A DNA stretch of 64,000 bases from JAUZPB01 sp050262615 (GTDB lineage: Bacteria; Bacteroidota; Ignavibacteria; Ignavibacteriales; SURF-24): contig JBLNEL010000329.1 in the NCBI GenBank assembly GCA_050262615.1, positions 3,610 through 67,609 on the forward strand, read 5' to 3'. Numbering within the stretch: position 1 is the stretch's first letter; each line of letters opens with the position of its first letter. Positions 8,747 to 15,923 of this stretch are shown here, piece by piece. The notes beneath the pieces are model-generated. The model was not told the DNA's origin and did not search any database. It saw only the letters and a program-made list of their open reading frames with translations. A program made the translations under genes and the position numbers.

Positions 8747-9664
8747 ATGAAGGCTATAAAGAAAATAATGTATATGTCAGTATTTTCCTTAATTGTATTT
8801 TCATTTACGCAGGCACAAACAACAGATACAACCGGAACAGGCACAAACGGGTCCGGCAGAACAGGCAATATAAGTACAGGCAGTGATAATACAGGATCTT
8901 CAAGGACAGGTTCATCCGGGACGACCGGCAGCGGAAATGTAGGCATAGACAACACCGGTTCAACCGGTTCAACGCATACCGGAGCTGATCATACAGGAAT
9001 TGGGCGTGATACGAGCAGGACCGGCACAGGCGGAATGGGAACAGGAAGCAGCACTGGCGGGACAGGTACTGGTGCTGGTACAGGTATGGGCAGCGGAGTT
9101 GGGACCGGTACTGGTAATACAGGCACTGGTGTCGGCGGAACGGGTACAGGTACAGGTACCGGAAGCAGCACAGGAACAGGTATTGGTACCGGCAGTAATA
9201 CAGGCACCGGCAGCAATACAGGTGATGTAACCGGCGGAAGCAGAACCGGAAGTACAACCGGTGCATCAAGTGCAGCAATGTTACGTCCGGCACTTGAAGA
9301 AACAAGTTCAAGATTTATGCAGGCTATAAACAACGGTGATATAAATACAGCACTTACTTTCTACACAAATGATGCTACACTTCTTCCTCCTGATCTGGAT
9401 ATTATTCAGGGATCAACCGGGATCAGCAATTTCTGGACAAAAATTACATCGATGGGATTAAAGTTCGATACACTTACAACTGCAGATGTAAAGCCAAGTG
9501 AAGACGGGCAGTCAGCTGATGAGGTTGGAAGATATTTCCTAAAGATAGAGAGGCCGGGACAGCCGGCAGTATCTGAGAAGGGAAAATTTCTTTTTGTATG
9601 GAAACGTCAGCCTGACAACAGCTGGAAAATAGACACTCACATGTGGAACAGAAGCAGACAGTAA
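8747..9664 (+). CDS. Secreted Thr/Gly-repeat protein with C-terminal SnoaL/DUF4440-like domain
   Basis: 305 residues. A signal peptide (1-24, ending TQAQ) is followed by about 150 residues made almost only of Gly, Thr, Ser and Asn in TG-type repeats (GTGTGTGSSTG and similar). From about residue 182 comes a compact domain starting LRPALEETSSRFMQAINNGD and ending WKIDTHMWNRS, which has the pattern of the SnoaL/DUF4440 cone fold. That fold binds small ligands or acts as an isomerase-like module, but no catalytic assignment is possible. AAAGGG precedes the start. Long antisense ORFs here are only an effect of the repeat composition. The G/T-rich DNA is prone to length variation. Confidence 0.75.
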   Translation: MKAIKKIMYMSVFSLIVFSFTQAQTTDTTGTGTNGSGRTGNISTGSDNTGSSRTGSSGTTGSGNVGIDNTGSTGSTHTGADHTGIGRDTSRTGTGGMGTGSSTGGTGTGAGTGMGSGVGTGTGNTGTGVGGTGTGTGTGSSTGTGIGTGSNTGTGSNTGDVTGGSRTGSTTGASSAAMLRPALEETSSRFMQAINNGDINTALTFYTNDATLLPPDLDIIQGSTGISNFWTKITSMGLKFDTLTTADVKPSEDGQSADEVGRYFLKIERPGQPAVSEKGKFLFVWKRQPDNSWKIDTHMWNRSRQ

Positions 9665-9735
9665 TTAAAAGCATAAATAATTTATTCAAATTATGCTGAG
9701 TAAAATAAATCTGGAAAAGCACTAATCTCTTTAAG

Positions 9736-9770
9736 CGGAGCGCCCTGTGAAAAAACGGGGTGTTCCGTTT
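9736..9770 (+). terminator. Probable terminator between convergent genes
   Basis: A 10-bp stem (CGGAGCGCCC with GGGGTGTTCCG, two or three G-T pairs) and a 12-nt loop, followed by only three T residues. It lies between the stops of the Thr/Gly-repeat gene (+) and the DUF6873-like gene (-). Confidence 0.6.
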
Positions 9771-10459
9771 CATATAAAAAAGATTCCTCCGCCGTCAAAC
9801 AAAGGTCCATTATAAAGTTCAATTATTTCATAATTCAAGTAAGAAGTATATTTTTTAATATTTTCCGCATCCTGGACATATTTAAGGCTGCCGATCAAGA
9901 AGATCTTATTTTCAAAAATTCCGCATGCACCGCCGAAAAAGCCATGTGAAAATCCGGGCAATAATACCTGCTTCGTATCGACCAGTAAGGAATTTAAGTT
10001 TTCCTTTAGAAGAGCTTTATATATTCCTGAATCGGATGTAATAAATGAATTATTTTTTAATGCAAGCAGGCTGCAGCGGCAATAGCCCTGATTGACACTG
10101 ATTAAATGTTTTATATCAGATAACTCTTGCAGAATAGTTTGGTCTGTTATCTTCAGGTTGTGTATAAAATAGTTATCATCAGCTACAGCGTTATATCTGG
10201 CAGAAAGAGGGTATTTAGCTTCAACCGGTGAAGATCCTTTTTTAAAAGGGACAGCATATTTATTTAATATTTCGAAATATTCATTTGGGAGGTTTGGGGC
10301 TACAAATAGTTTATCCGGGGATTTAAAGAAGAATATATCAGGATGTCCCGAGATGGCTTCATAAGTAATGCCTGAAGTAGAGAGTTCAAGAAGCTCTCCA
10401 TATTTTGAAAGATTTTCTTTTGCGCCGTCTGGAATTTTCTTATCAACTAAAATAAGCAC
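9770..10459 (-). CDS. DUF6873-like protein, probable GME (pentein) fold
   Basis: 229 residues starting at a GTG with AAAGGGAATTCC in front. The N-terminus (LILVDKKIPDGAKENLSKYG...ISGHPDIFFF) and the conserved cluster QGYCRCSLLAL and GFSHGFFGGACGI match, from memory, the family named DUF6873, described as having the guanidino-modifying-enzyme (pentein) fold. The conserved His-Pro-Asp, the paired Cys and the GGACGI segment could be catalytic, but this is inference. The start overlaps the end of the upstream radical SAM gene by 17 nt, so the two are translationally coupled and probably work together. No substrate can be named. Confidence 0.65.
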   Translation of the reverse strand: MLILVDKKIPDGAKENLSKYGELLELSTSGITYEAISGHPDIFFFKSPDKLFVAPNLPNEYFEILNKYAVPFKKGSSPVEAKYPLSARYNAVADDNYFIHNLKITDQTILQELSDIKHLISVNQGYCRCSLLALKNNSFITSDSGIYKALLKENLNSLLVDTKQVLLPGFSHGFFGGACGIFENKIFLIGSLKYVQDAENIKKYTSYLNYEIIELYNGPLFDGGGIFFI

Positions 10460-11459
10460 GGAATTCCCTTTCGTTCAGATTATAGTCTCCATTAAATCTG
10501 ACATATCTGAAATTCTGTTCCAGGGTCTTTTTATTCTTTGCATTATAACCAACGGCATAATTAAACTCTTTCGGATTAATATGGATCTCAACTTTTGAAC
10601 CTTTCATTTTAGTAACCGGCAGAAGCATATCATGCCAGATCTCAGTAAGCACCAGTTCGCGGAATGAAATATGAAATGGTCCGCAGACCAGGCTTTCTCC
10701 GTTCAATAAGCCTTCAGAGGGGTGCAGACCCATACGGATCACATTTACGTTAGCAATTTCAAACCTTTTCAGAATTTCCTTTGACCAGTTTACTGCAGTA
10801 TCTAAAGAAAGCGGTATATACTTTCCTTTTATAAAGAGGCTCTCAAGTTTTGTATCCCTGATAACAAGGGTCGGATAAATTCTTGTGTTATCAGCGCCAA
10901 GTTCAATTATCTTACCGGCAGTGTATAAGGATTTTTCAAGCGTATCACCCGGAAGACCTATCATCATCTGCAGTCCAAGGGAAAAACCCTCTTTTCTTAT
11001 CATTTCAGAAGCCTTAAAGATATCTTCTGCCTTATGTCCCCTGCCTGAGAGTCTTAAGACGTCCTCATCAAGTGACTGAGCTCCGAGTTCAATAGTCTTC
11101 ACATTATATTTTTTAAGTCTTCTAAGGGTATCGTGGTCAATATAATCAGGTCTGGTAGAGATCCTTATTGCTTTAACGCCTTTATTGCACCGGGTGTAAT
11201 TATTAGCTAAAGAAAGGAGCATTTCCTGATGTTCAACAGGAATACCAGTAAAATTGCCGCCGAAAAAGCCAATTTCAATATTACTTAAAGGGTCGATTGT
11301 ACTAAGGTGAGTTTCGATGGTTTTTTTAATATCATCAAGTTCAGGTATATGTTCAGTGCCCGAGATTTTTCTCTGGTTGCAGAACACGCATTGAAACGGG
11401 CATGCAAGTTCGGGAATAAAAACAGGTATAGTATAATGTTTAATGGTTTTTCCGGGCAT
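10443..11459 (-). CDS. Radical SAM protein, Elp3/YhcC-like
   Basis: 338 residues. The iron-sulfur motif is C20-x3-C24-x2-C27 within ELACPFQCVFCNQRKISG. It is followed by the GFFGGNFTG segment (SAM-binding GGE-like region), ISTRPDYID and GLQMMIGLPGDT, all typical of the Elp3/coproporphyrinogen-oxidase-like branch that includes the YhcC/YtqA proteins. It should bind a 4Fe-4S cluster and cleave S-adenosylmethionine. It has no acetyltransferase domain, so it is not a full Elp3. It overlaps the following DUF6873-like gene. The substrate is unknown; tRNA or a small molecule are both possible. Confidence 0.8.
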   Translation of the reverse strand: MPGKTIKHYTIPVFIPELACPFQCVFCNQRKISGTEHIPELDDIKKTIETHLSTIDPLSNIEIGFFGGNFTGIPVEHQEMLLSLANNYTRCNKGVKAIRISTRPDYIDHDTLRRLKKYNVKTIELGAQSLDEDVLRLSGRGHKAEDIFKASEMIRKEGFSLGLQMMIGLPGDTLEKSLYTAGKIIELGADNTRIYPTLVIRDTKLESLFIKGKYIPLSLDTAVNWSKEILKRFEIANVNVIRMGLHPSEGLLNGESLVCGPFHISFRELVLTEIWHDMLLPVTKMKGSKVEIHINPKEFNYAVGYNAKNKKTLEQNFRYVRFNGDYNLNEREFRAYFS

Positions 11460-11682
11460 TTTTTAATTAACTATTAGTGCGGCATAAACATACAAACTTT
11501 ATTTAAATATTTCATGTCAGATTAGAGTAACCCAGATTATTTTGCAAAATTTTAAAGAAGATACATTATAGTTTAATTAATTTGGGAGAATGAAATTCGC
11601 TAATAATACCTTTACTTTCACAAAATTATTGACCAATTTACTTTTTAAGAAAAGGATTTCATTAGAACAATGAAAAAAGAAA

Positions 11683-12108
11683 ATGAGAAGAAAGATAGTT
11701 TTTATAATGATTTGGGGCTTTGTTTTTTTAGCCTGCGGGTGCAGGGAAAAGTTTGATCCTTTGCAGAGTCCAAATGAGCCAAATATCTTAACGCCGGATA
11801 ACGGAGCTGCCATAATCAAAGTAGTTTCGCCAAAAGAAGGAGACACCTTTACAACAGGGCATGATCTAGTTGTAAAATGGACAGCAGCAAGTACAGTTAA
11901 GACATTAAGAATACAGCTTTACAAAGAAGACCAGTTAATCAGGCCAATTACTCTAAGCACCTCAAACAGCGGGGTATGGATCTGGTCAATTCCGGAGGAG
12001 TTAGTATCATCTGACAGGTACCGGGTAAAGATAATGAATGAAGCTAATTCAGGCAATTATTCCTTCAGCGAACTATTCACAATTGTGCAAGATATTAAAG
12101 TGGAGTAG
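11683..12108 (+). CDS. Small lipoprotein with one Ig-like (Kre9/KNH-type) domain
   Basis: 141 residues. The signal sequence ends in a lipobox-like FLACGC, with Cys at about 18 or 20. After a short linker a single beta-sandwich domain starts at about residue 45: VVSPKEGDTFTTGHDLVVKWTA...VKTLRIQLYK...GVWIWSIPEEL...RYRVKIMNE...YSFSELFTI. This spacing matches the Ser-Thr-rich/Kre9-KNH1 type of Ig-like repeat found in many exported Bacteroidota proteins. The role is probably adhesive or structural in the outer envelope. The gene stands alone with no terminator visible. Confidence 0.65.
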   Translation: MRRKIVFIMIWGFVFLACGCREKFDPLQSPNEPNILTPDNGAAIIKVVSPKEGDTFTTGHDLVVKWTAASTVKTLRIQLYKEDQLIRPITLSTSNSGVWIWSIPEELVSSDRYRVKIMNEANSGNYSFSELFTIVQDIKVE

Positions 12109-12461
12109 ACCCTCATCTTATCTCATATATCCCGTAATAAATACATTTCATCACTAATTTGCATTTCTTATTAATATGCATGACTTCCTGTTGCATATAA
12201 AAAGCAATTAAATTATCTTCTACTATCCAGGGGTATTAAGAAGTAACCTGCAAGCCATGTTAAATTCTGAGTTCGTAGTAGAGTTTACTTATTACCTATT
12301 TTCTCCATAAAAGCTTTTAAGCCGATTATATACCAGGCTGCATTTTTGCAAAGCTGCATTTTTGCAAAGCTGCATTTTTGCAAAGCTGCTTATGTTTTAG
12401 GCTGTTTTAATTAATCAGAATTATTTTTCACAGATATCTTTTGGTAATATCCGGGAGAATT
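12109..12461. other. 353-bp intergenic region
   Basis: AT-rich, no coding signal. It contains the 16-bp repeat array at 12337-12389. GGGAGAAT just before 12462 is the likely ribosome-binding site of the next gene. Confidence 0.5.
12337..12389. repeat. 16-bp tandem array, 3.3 perfect copies
   Basis: Three identical copies of GCTGCATTTTTGCAAA plus a partial GCTGC, located 73-125 nt upstream of the hybrid kinase start. Each unit includes the palindrome TGCATTTTTGCA. Confidence 0.9.
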
Positions 12462-14039
12462 ATGGATCCAGAGTTTATAAAAGTATTGCTGATAGAAGAT
12501 AATATTGGTGATGCAAGGCTCATAAATGAAATGATGAGTGACATTAATAATGTACTCTGCCGCTTTGACCATGCCTTCAGGCTATCGACCGGGTTAGAAA
12601 AACTTGAAAGCAACAGTTATGATGTCGTTCTGCTGGATTTAGGATTACCTGACAGCAAAGGACTTGAGGCATTAAAGAAAGTCAATGCCGCAGCGCGCAG
12701 TTTGCCGATAATAATCATGACAGGTTTAGAAGATGAAGCTCTGGCAGTGGAAGCAGTAAAAATGGGAGCCCAGGATTATCTGCTTAAAATGCAGATTGAC
12801 AGTTACCTTCTATTGCGTTCAATACGTTATGCGATTGAAAGGAAGAAGTCTGAAGAGCATCTGCGTGAAAGTGAAGAGAGATATCATAGTTTATTCCGAA
12901 ATAATTATTCCACCATTCTTATTATAGACACCGAAACAGGAGAAATAGTTGATGCCAATGCAGCGGCATGTGAGTTTTACGGTTATTCAAAAGAAGAGCT
13001 GACAAGCAGAAAGATCGCTGAAATAAACTGTTTGCCTGAGGGGGAAATCTTTACAAAAATGAATCTAGCACGAAACTATACAGACAATCATTTCTTTTTC
13101 AGGCACAGACTAGCCAGTGGAGAAGTGCGTGATGTAGAAGTCTACAGCGGGCCGATCGTATTAAAGAAGAAGCAATTGCTATATTCAATAGTACACGATA
13201 TTACAGAGCGCAAAAAAGCAGAAGAGCAGGTAAGGAAATATGTTGAAGAGCTGCGTGCAAGCAAGGAAATGCTTGAAAAAAACGCGGCTGAAATGGCCGA
13301 ATTAAATAAAAAGCTGCATGAAACCAATGCCAGTAAAGACAAATTTCTTTCAATTGTTTCTCATGATCTTAAGAGTCCGTTTCAGGGATTACTAGGTTTA
13401 TCCAAAGCATTAGCTGAAGAATATTCCACTCTGACTGAAAGTGAAAGGATCAGGTATGCAGCTTATTTAAGCAATACAACTCAGCATTTATACAATCTGA
13501 TCGAGAACATGCTTCAGTGGTCAAGAATAGAGACAGGTAAAGTAAAATTTCAGCCTATAGAGATCAGCGCATATGCTGAAGCCATGTATGTAATAAGTCT
13601 GTTAAACGGGAGGGTTGTTAAGAAAAACATATCAATTGTTAATCTGATTGAAAAAGAACTCTGTATTTATGCAGACAATGAAATGTTTAATTCATTACTG
13701 CAGAATCTGATAACAAATGCAATAAAGTTCACATATACAGGCGGAACAGTAACTATCTCGTCGTTTTCAGGGTATTTTAATGGAATAGAGGAGACCGGTA
13801 TTGCCATAAGCGACGATGGGGTTGGAATAAGCGAAGAACAGCTTGAGGATCTTTTCCGTTTAGATGTTCGTGATTCAAAGCCCGGGACAGAGAATGAAAA
13901 AGGCACAGGTTTAGGGCTAATAATCTGCAAAGAAATAGTTGAAAAGCATGGGGGCAAAATATGGGCCGAAAGCCAGTCTGGTAAGGGCAGCACATTTAAG
14001 TTTACATTACCAAACAAAGTAAGATCACAGACCAGATAA
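12462..14039 (+). CDS. Receiver-first hybrid histidine kinase (REC-PAS-HisKA-HATPase)
   Basis: 525 residues from the ATG at 12462, preceded by GGGAGA; the longer frame starting at 12441 (TTG) lacks a good site. Receiver domain 5-125 with the acidic pair at 12-13, phospho-acceptor D59 in LLDLGLPD and K109. PAS domain about 138-250. A coiled-coil linker 250-290. HisKA with H301 in SIVSHDLKSPF. HATPase with NAIKF, DDGVGI and GTGLGL. There is no transmembrane segment, so it is cytosolic and probably receives phosphate or protein signals through the receiver. The same receiver, nearly residue for residue, begins the larger kinase at 36116. No response regulator is adjacent. Confidence 0.9.
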   Translation: MDPEFIKVLLIEDNIGDARLINEMMSDINNVLCRFDHAFRLSTGLEKLESNSYDVVLLDLGLPDSKGLEALKKVNAAARSLPIIIMTGLEDEALAVEAVKMGAQDYLLKMQIDSYLLLRSIRYAIERKKSEEHLRESEERYHSLFRNNYSTILIIDTETGEIVDANAAACEFYGYSKEELTSRKIAEINCLPEGEIFTKMNLARNYTDNHFFFRHRLASGEVRDVEVYSGPIVLKKKQLLYSIVHDITERKKAEEQVRKYVEELRASKEMLEKNAAEMAELNKKLHETNASKDKFLSIVSHDLKSPFQGLLGLSKALAEEYSTLTESERIRYAAYLSNTTQHLYNLIENMLQWSRIETGKVKFQPIEISAYAEAMYVISLLNGRVVKKNISIVNLIEKELCIYADNEMFNSLLQNLITNAIKFTYTGGTVTISSFSGYFNGIEETGIAISDDGVGISEEQLEDLFRLDVRDSKPGTENEKGTGLGLIICKEIVEKHGGKIWAESQSGKGSTFKFTLPNKVRSQTR

Positions 14040-14087
14040 AGTAAAATCAAAGTCATAGGATAAAAGCAATACAAGTGCTCCGCAGCA

Positions 14088-14115
14088 GGGAACGAAATAT
14101 AAAAATTTCGTTCCC
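14088..14115. terminator. Hairpin between convergent genes
   Basis: A perfect 11-bp stem GGGAACGAAAT / ATTTCGTTCCC with a 6-nt A-rich loop. It lies between the kinase stop and the UPF0145 gene stop. Neither side has a T-run, so termination is likely but not certain. Confidence 0.45.
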
Positions 14116-14127
14116 CGTAGAGGTAAA

Positions 14128-14460
14128 TTATTCCTTTTCAAGCACGACAGCAGTGCCGTAGGCCAGCACCTCGGTTACACCAGACATAACCTCATTTGCG
14201 TCATACCTGATGCCGATAACAGCATTTGCACCGAGTTCCTCGGCATGCTGAAGCATAATGTCAAAAGAGTCGTTCCTTGTTTTTTCACAGAGTTCGGTAA
14301 ACAGTGTGATATTACCGCCCACCAAAGTCTGGAGGCTGGCGCCTACGGTACCAAAAATCGAGCGGGATCTTACAACGATCCCACGTACAATACCGAGATT
14401 CTTTTTAATTCTGTAGCCATCGATAGTAAATGCTGTTGTTGTCAAGCTGTGGTCCAACAT
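14128..14460 (-). CDS. YbjQ/UPF0145-family protein
   Basis: 110 residues covering the whole UPF0145 fold. Landmarks are the strand TTTAFTIDGYRIKKNLGIVRGIVVRSRS, the helix with E-L-C-E-K-T-R, and A-x-x-LGANAVIGIRYD followed by a C-terminal strand (EVLAYGTAVVLE). The family forms pentamers and is sometimes described as heavy-metal-binding, but its function is not established. AAGGGGAAGAGT precedes the start. It is a single gene with no operon partners. Confidence 0.88.
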   Translation of the reverse strand: MLDHSLTTTAFTIDGYRIKKNLGIVRGIVVRSRSIFGTVGASLQTLVGGNITLFTELCEKTRNDSFDIMLQHAEELGANAVIGIRYDANEVMSGVTEVLAYGTAVVLEKE

Positions 14461-14815
14461 ACTCTTCCCCTTTTTTATTTATAAGAAAAACAAAAATCTC
14501 TCAAGGTTTAACCAAACGGAAAATTAATTAATTCAGATTCCAGAATCCAGAATAAAGTAGTTGAGAATAAATTAACAGAGAAAAAATTAACAGAGAAAAA
14601 ATTAACAGAGAGAAAATTAACAGAGAGAAAATTAACAGAGGGTAAATTCATATATAAAAAGAATGAAATTGCAGTGTTTGCAATTTGCGGTATTTTCAAA
14701 AGAATTGATTTTAAGAGGAATTGAAGCTACCTTAAATTTCACAGTGTTTCTTAAATAAATGTTCTGATAAGAGGAGTTTTGAATTAAACCCAGGAAAACT
14801 TTAAAGGAGGAAAAT
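14461..14815. other. 355-bp intergenic region between divergent genes
   Basis: Holds the 15-bp array at 14571-14645. The end of the region carries AAGGAGG, the ribosome-binding site of the NmrA-like gene. No clear promoter motif was found on either strand. Confidence 0.5.
14571..14645. repeat. 15-bp tandem array, five copies
   Basis: Five copies of ATTAACAGAGAAAAA or ATTAACAGAGAGAAA. Because the unit is a multiple of three, it produces a spurious minus-strand ORF with SVNFF repeats. It is non-coding and sits between the divergent UPF0145 and NmrA-like genes. Confidence 0.9.
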
Positions 14816-15697
14816 ATGGCCGATCGAGAGAAACTTATTCTTGTAACCGGTGCAACCGGGCACCAAGGCGGAGCAGTAGCAAGGCACTTAATACAGAACG
14901 GATTTAAGGTACGGGCTCTTACGCGCAATCCCAAGGCAGCACAGGCAAAGGGAATAAAGACCAAAGGAATTGAATTAGTACAGGGAGATCTTTACAAGCC
15001 GGAGACAATTGAGCCGCATCTGAAAAATATTTACGGTATATATGCTGTGCAGAATTTCTGGGAGCATGGTTATCAGGGAGAAGTTCAGCAAGGAAGGTCT
15101 CTTGTTGATCTGGCAAAGAAAGCAGACGTAGAGCATTTTGTATACAGTTCTGTTGCAAGTGCAAACAAAGGAACCGGGCTTTCTCACTTTGAGAGCAAGT
15201 ACGAGCTTGAACAATACTTAAAGCAGAGCGGTGTAAATTACACGATCTTCAGGCCGGTTTTCTTTATGGAAAATTTCATTGCAATGCACAATCAGATCTT
15301 AGAAGGAAAGCTTGTAAGTGCAATCGAGAATGATATTCCCCTGCAGATGATAGCCGTAGATGATATTGGGGCATTTGTTGCCCAGGCGTTTATGCATCCG
15401 GATATTTTCGGTCATAAGGAAATAGATATTGCCAGTGATTCTAAAACCATGCCCGAAGCTGCGCAGATATTCAGTGATGTTTTAGGCGAGCAGGTCAAAT
15501 ATGTTAAACTGGATCTGGAGGAATTCAAAAACATCATGGGGGATGAGTATGCTAAGATGATGGATTGGTTTAACAAAGTAGGCTATGATGTTGACATTGA
15601 TGCATTAAGGCAGAATTATGATGTTGATCTGACATCCTTTAAGGACTGGGTAAGGAAAGCCGACTTTCATCAGTACAAGGTCAGGCAGCATAAGTAA
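14816..15697 (+). CDS. NmrA-family NAD(P)-binding protein
   Basis: 293 residues. The N-terminal Rossmann motif is VTGATGHQGGAVARHLIQNG (about 10-29), followed by VRALTRNP, where the Arg favours NADP. Later blocks are GDLYKP, an HFVYSSVAS strand, the FRPVFFMENF segment and QMIAVDDIGAFVAQAF, all typical of NmrA-like atypical short-chain dehydrogenases. Members act as redox-sensing regulators or reductases of unknown substrate. The active-site YxxxK is not evident in canonical form. A strong AAGGAGGAAAA site supports the start. It is monocistronic, ending at a long hairpin shared with alaS. Confidence 0.88.
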   Translation: MADREKLILVTGATGHQGGAVARHLIQNGFKVRALTRNPKAAQAKGIKTKGIELVQGDLYKPETIEPHLKNIYGIYAVQNFWEHGYQGEVQQGRSLVDLAKKADVEHFVYSSVASANKGTGLSHFESKYELEQYLKQSGVNYTIFRPVFFMENFIAMHNQILEGKLVSAIENDIPLQMIAVDDIGAFVAQAFMHPDIFGHKEIDIASDSKTMPEAAQIFSDVLGEQVKYVKLDLEEFKNIMGDEYAKMMDWFNKVGYDVDIDALRQNYDVDLTSFKDWVRKADFHQYKVRQHK

Positions 15698-15767
15698 GCT
15701 GTAAAATACAGAGCTTGTGCGGAATTCCCGGCAATTAAAAAAACGGTATAGAAGCAGGCTTGTAAGT

Positions 15768-15818
15768 AAAAGGATAAAGGCAGAAATAAAAAAAAGGATA
15801 AAGGCAGAAATAAAAAAA
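15768..15818. repeat. 24-bp direct repeat, two copies plus partial third
   Basis: Two copies of AAAAGGATAAAGGCAGAAATAAA with variable A-run length, and a third AAAAAGGATTAAC that forms the left arm of the terminator hairpin downstream. Confidence 0.75.
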
Positions 15819-15874
15819 GGATTAACAATGATTTTATGAGTGCTAAATTCATAAAAGCCTGTTAATCCTTTTTA
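15813..15874. terminator. Long bidirectional terminator between NmrA-like gene and alaS
   Basis: Outer stem AAAAAGGATTAACA (left) with TGTTAATCCTTTTT (right), and an inner stem TTTTATGA / TCATAAAA around a short loop. A-runs and T-runs flank it on both sides, fitting termination of both convergent genes. Confidence 0.85.
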
Positions 15875-15923
15875 TTAATATAGTAAAGCCCTTATAAGAT
15901 CAAGATCTTACTAAATTCAGATA

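Noticed and set aside
8805..9333. Long minus-strand ORFs rich in Pro/Val or Tyr/Leu opposite the Thr/Gly-repeat gene
   Set aside because: They follow from the repeat base composition on the opposite strand. The plus-strand frame has a signal peptide and a real domain.
14508..14699. Minus-strand ORF with SVNFF repeats
   Set aside because: Created by the 15-bp tandem array; no ribosome-binding site and no other coding signs.
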